Below, piece after piece: positions 37,546 to 38,353 of a stretch of DNA of 38,353 nt; within the stretch, counting starts at the first letter, position 1; the number at the start of each line of letters is the position of its first letter. Below the pieces are notes generated by a model, which did no database searches, was not told the origin of the DNA, and worked only from the letters and a program-made list of their open reading frames with translations. The position numbers were made by a program, and so were the translations under genes. The DNA lies in NCBI GenBank assembly GCA_036376775.1, contig DASUZP010000049.1, forward strand, positions 1 to 38,353. The letters are read 5' to 3'. This DNA comes from VRUE01 sp036376775. Its GTDB lineage: Bacteria; Actinomycetota; Thermoleophilia; Solirubrobacterales; 70-9.

Positions 37546-38353
37546 ATGGCCTGGAACGTCGTCATCGCCGGGGGTGGATTCGGTGGGGCGATGGCGGCGC
37601 GGGAGCTGGAGCGGGTGATGCCGCGGCAGGCGGCGCGGCTCGTTCTGGTCAACGATGTCAACTTCATGCTCTACACGCCGTTCTTGCCCGAGGCTGCGGC
37701 GGGGACGCTCGAGCCCCGGCACGTGGTGACGCCGCTGCGTGAGATCCTCAACCGGACTTACCTGCGACTGGGGACGGTCAGCGGCCATGACCCCGAGGCG
37801 CGGACGGTCGAGCTGCGCACGCGCGACGGCGAGATCGAGCAGTTGCCTTACGACCAACTGCTGGTCGCCCTCGGCTCGGTCTCGCGCGTGCTGCCGGTGC
37901 CGGGCCTCTCCGAGCATGCGGTCGGTTTCAAGAGCCTCGCCGACGCGATCTGGCTGCGCAACCACGTCGTCGAAACGCTCGAGGCGGCAAACGCCGTCGA
38001 AGATCCTGCCCGCCGCGACGAACTGCTCACCTACGTCTTCGTCGGCGGCGGCTACGCCGGCCTCGAGGCGCTCGCCGAGCTGCAGGACTTCGCTGCCGAC
38101 GCGATCGAGAGCTACCCGCGTGCCCGTCTGCACGGAATGCGCTGGGTGCTGGTCGAGGCGACGGACCGCGTGCTGCCCGAGATCGACGCCGGTCTGGCCG
38201 ACTACGCGCTGCGCGAGCTGCGCGGGCGCGGCATCGACATCCGCCTCGGCACGACACTGGAGGAGGTGACCGCCGACTCGGCCCGGCTCTCGACCGGGGA
38301 GACGCTGCCCGCCCGGACCGTCGTCTGGACAGCCGGCGTGGCGCCGAACCCCA
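37546..38353 (+). CDS. NADH dehydrogenase-like FAD oxidoreductase, 5' part (runs off the window)
   Basis: About 269 residues of a type II NADH dehydrogenase/FAD-dependent pyridine nucleotide oxidoreductase. The first FAD dinucleotide motif is VVIAGGGFGGAMAARELE (from residue 4), the conserved NFMLYTPFLPEAAAGTLEPRH block follows, and a second Rossmann motif YVFVGGGYAGLEALAELQ binds NAD(P)H. TVVWTAGVAPNP at the end of the window is the familiar C-terminal FAD-site start. The family transfers electrons from NADH to quinone without pumping protons. It is probably controlled by the palindrome upstream. The nearby IS insertion removed its former upstream region. Confidence 0.9.
   Translation, partial: MAWNVVIAGGGFGGAMAARELERVMPRQAARLVLVNDVNFMLYTPFLPEAAAGTLEPRHVVTPLREILNRTYLRLGTVSGHDPEARTVELRTRDGEIEQLPYDQLLVALGSVSRVLPVPGLSEHAVGFKSLADAIWLRNHVVETLEAANAVEDPARRDELLTYVFVGGGYAGLEALAELQDFAADAIESYPRARLHGMRWVLVEATDRVLPEIDAGLADYALRELRGRGIDIRLGTTLEEVTADSARLSTGETLPARTVVWTAGVAPNP

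Noticed and set aside
1..38353. tRNA or rRNA genes
   Set aside because: No GGTTCGAATCC-like T-arm with a matching acceptor stem and no rRNA-like segment was noticed on either strand; a tRNA scan would settle it.

Overview
The window is GC-rich chromosomal DNA from what is most likely an actinobacterium of the Thermoleophilia (Solirubrobacterales-like). This placement is an inference from base composition, the dapB/dapA/RNase J neighbourhood, frequent GTG/TTG starts and the protein sequences; no rRNA or tRNA gene is present to confirm it.

Layout. Positions 1-7771 hold a plus-strand block of RNA decay and lysine/peptidoglycan precursor genes: 3' end of pnp, an M16 zinc protease, dapB, an amidase, dapA and RNase J. 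A terminator at 7891-7930 separates this from a minus-strand two-component system (OmpR-type regulator plus histidine kinase, 7965-10106). Divergent from it is dnaE (10318-13857), followed by a small Cys-rich protein and an acyl-CoA dehydrogenase. Positions 15580-16407 are a damaged accessory patch: a frameshifted ORF6N-domain gene bounded by two inverted copies of a ~100-bp structured core, each copy wrapped in its own, different, perfect inverted repeat. Then come endonuclease IV and gltX (head to head, start codons one base apart), an HDOD-LuxR protein facing a NarL-like regulator, an Rrf2 regulator, an APH-like kinase on the other strand, cysK-cysE, a PcrA/UvrD helicase split by a 364-residue intein, folD, a small membrane protein, a GMC oxidoreductase with a second membrane protein upstream, and gatC-gatA-gatB.

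Between gatB and an NADH dehydrogenase-like gene that runs off the end lies a complete 3,235-bp IS1595/ISXO2-type element (34263-37497), with identical 24-bp terminal inverted repeats and an 8-bp target duplication (CCTTCCGT). Besides the transposase it carries four other genes: a two-helix membrane protein, a 42-residue basic protein, a 309-residue protein of unknown function and a small winged-helix-like protein. A degenerate copy of a related right end lies directly outside its left target duplication.

How genes fit together. GltX with GatCAB suggests Gln-tRNA is made by the transamidation route. Rrf2 near cysK-cysE suggests cysteine-responsive control of the CymR kind. At least twelve genes have a TANNNT box 6-9 bases before the start codon, which points to widespread leaderless transcription.
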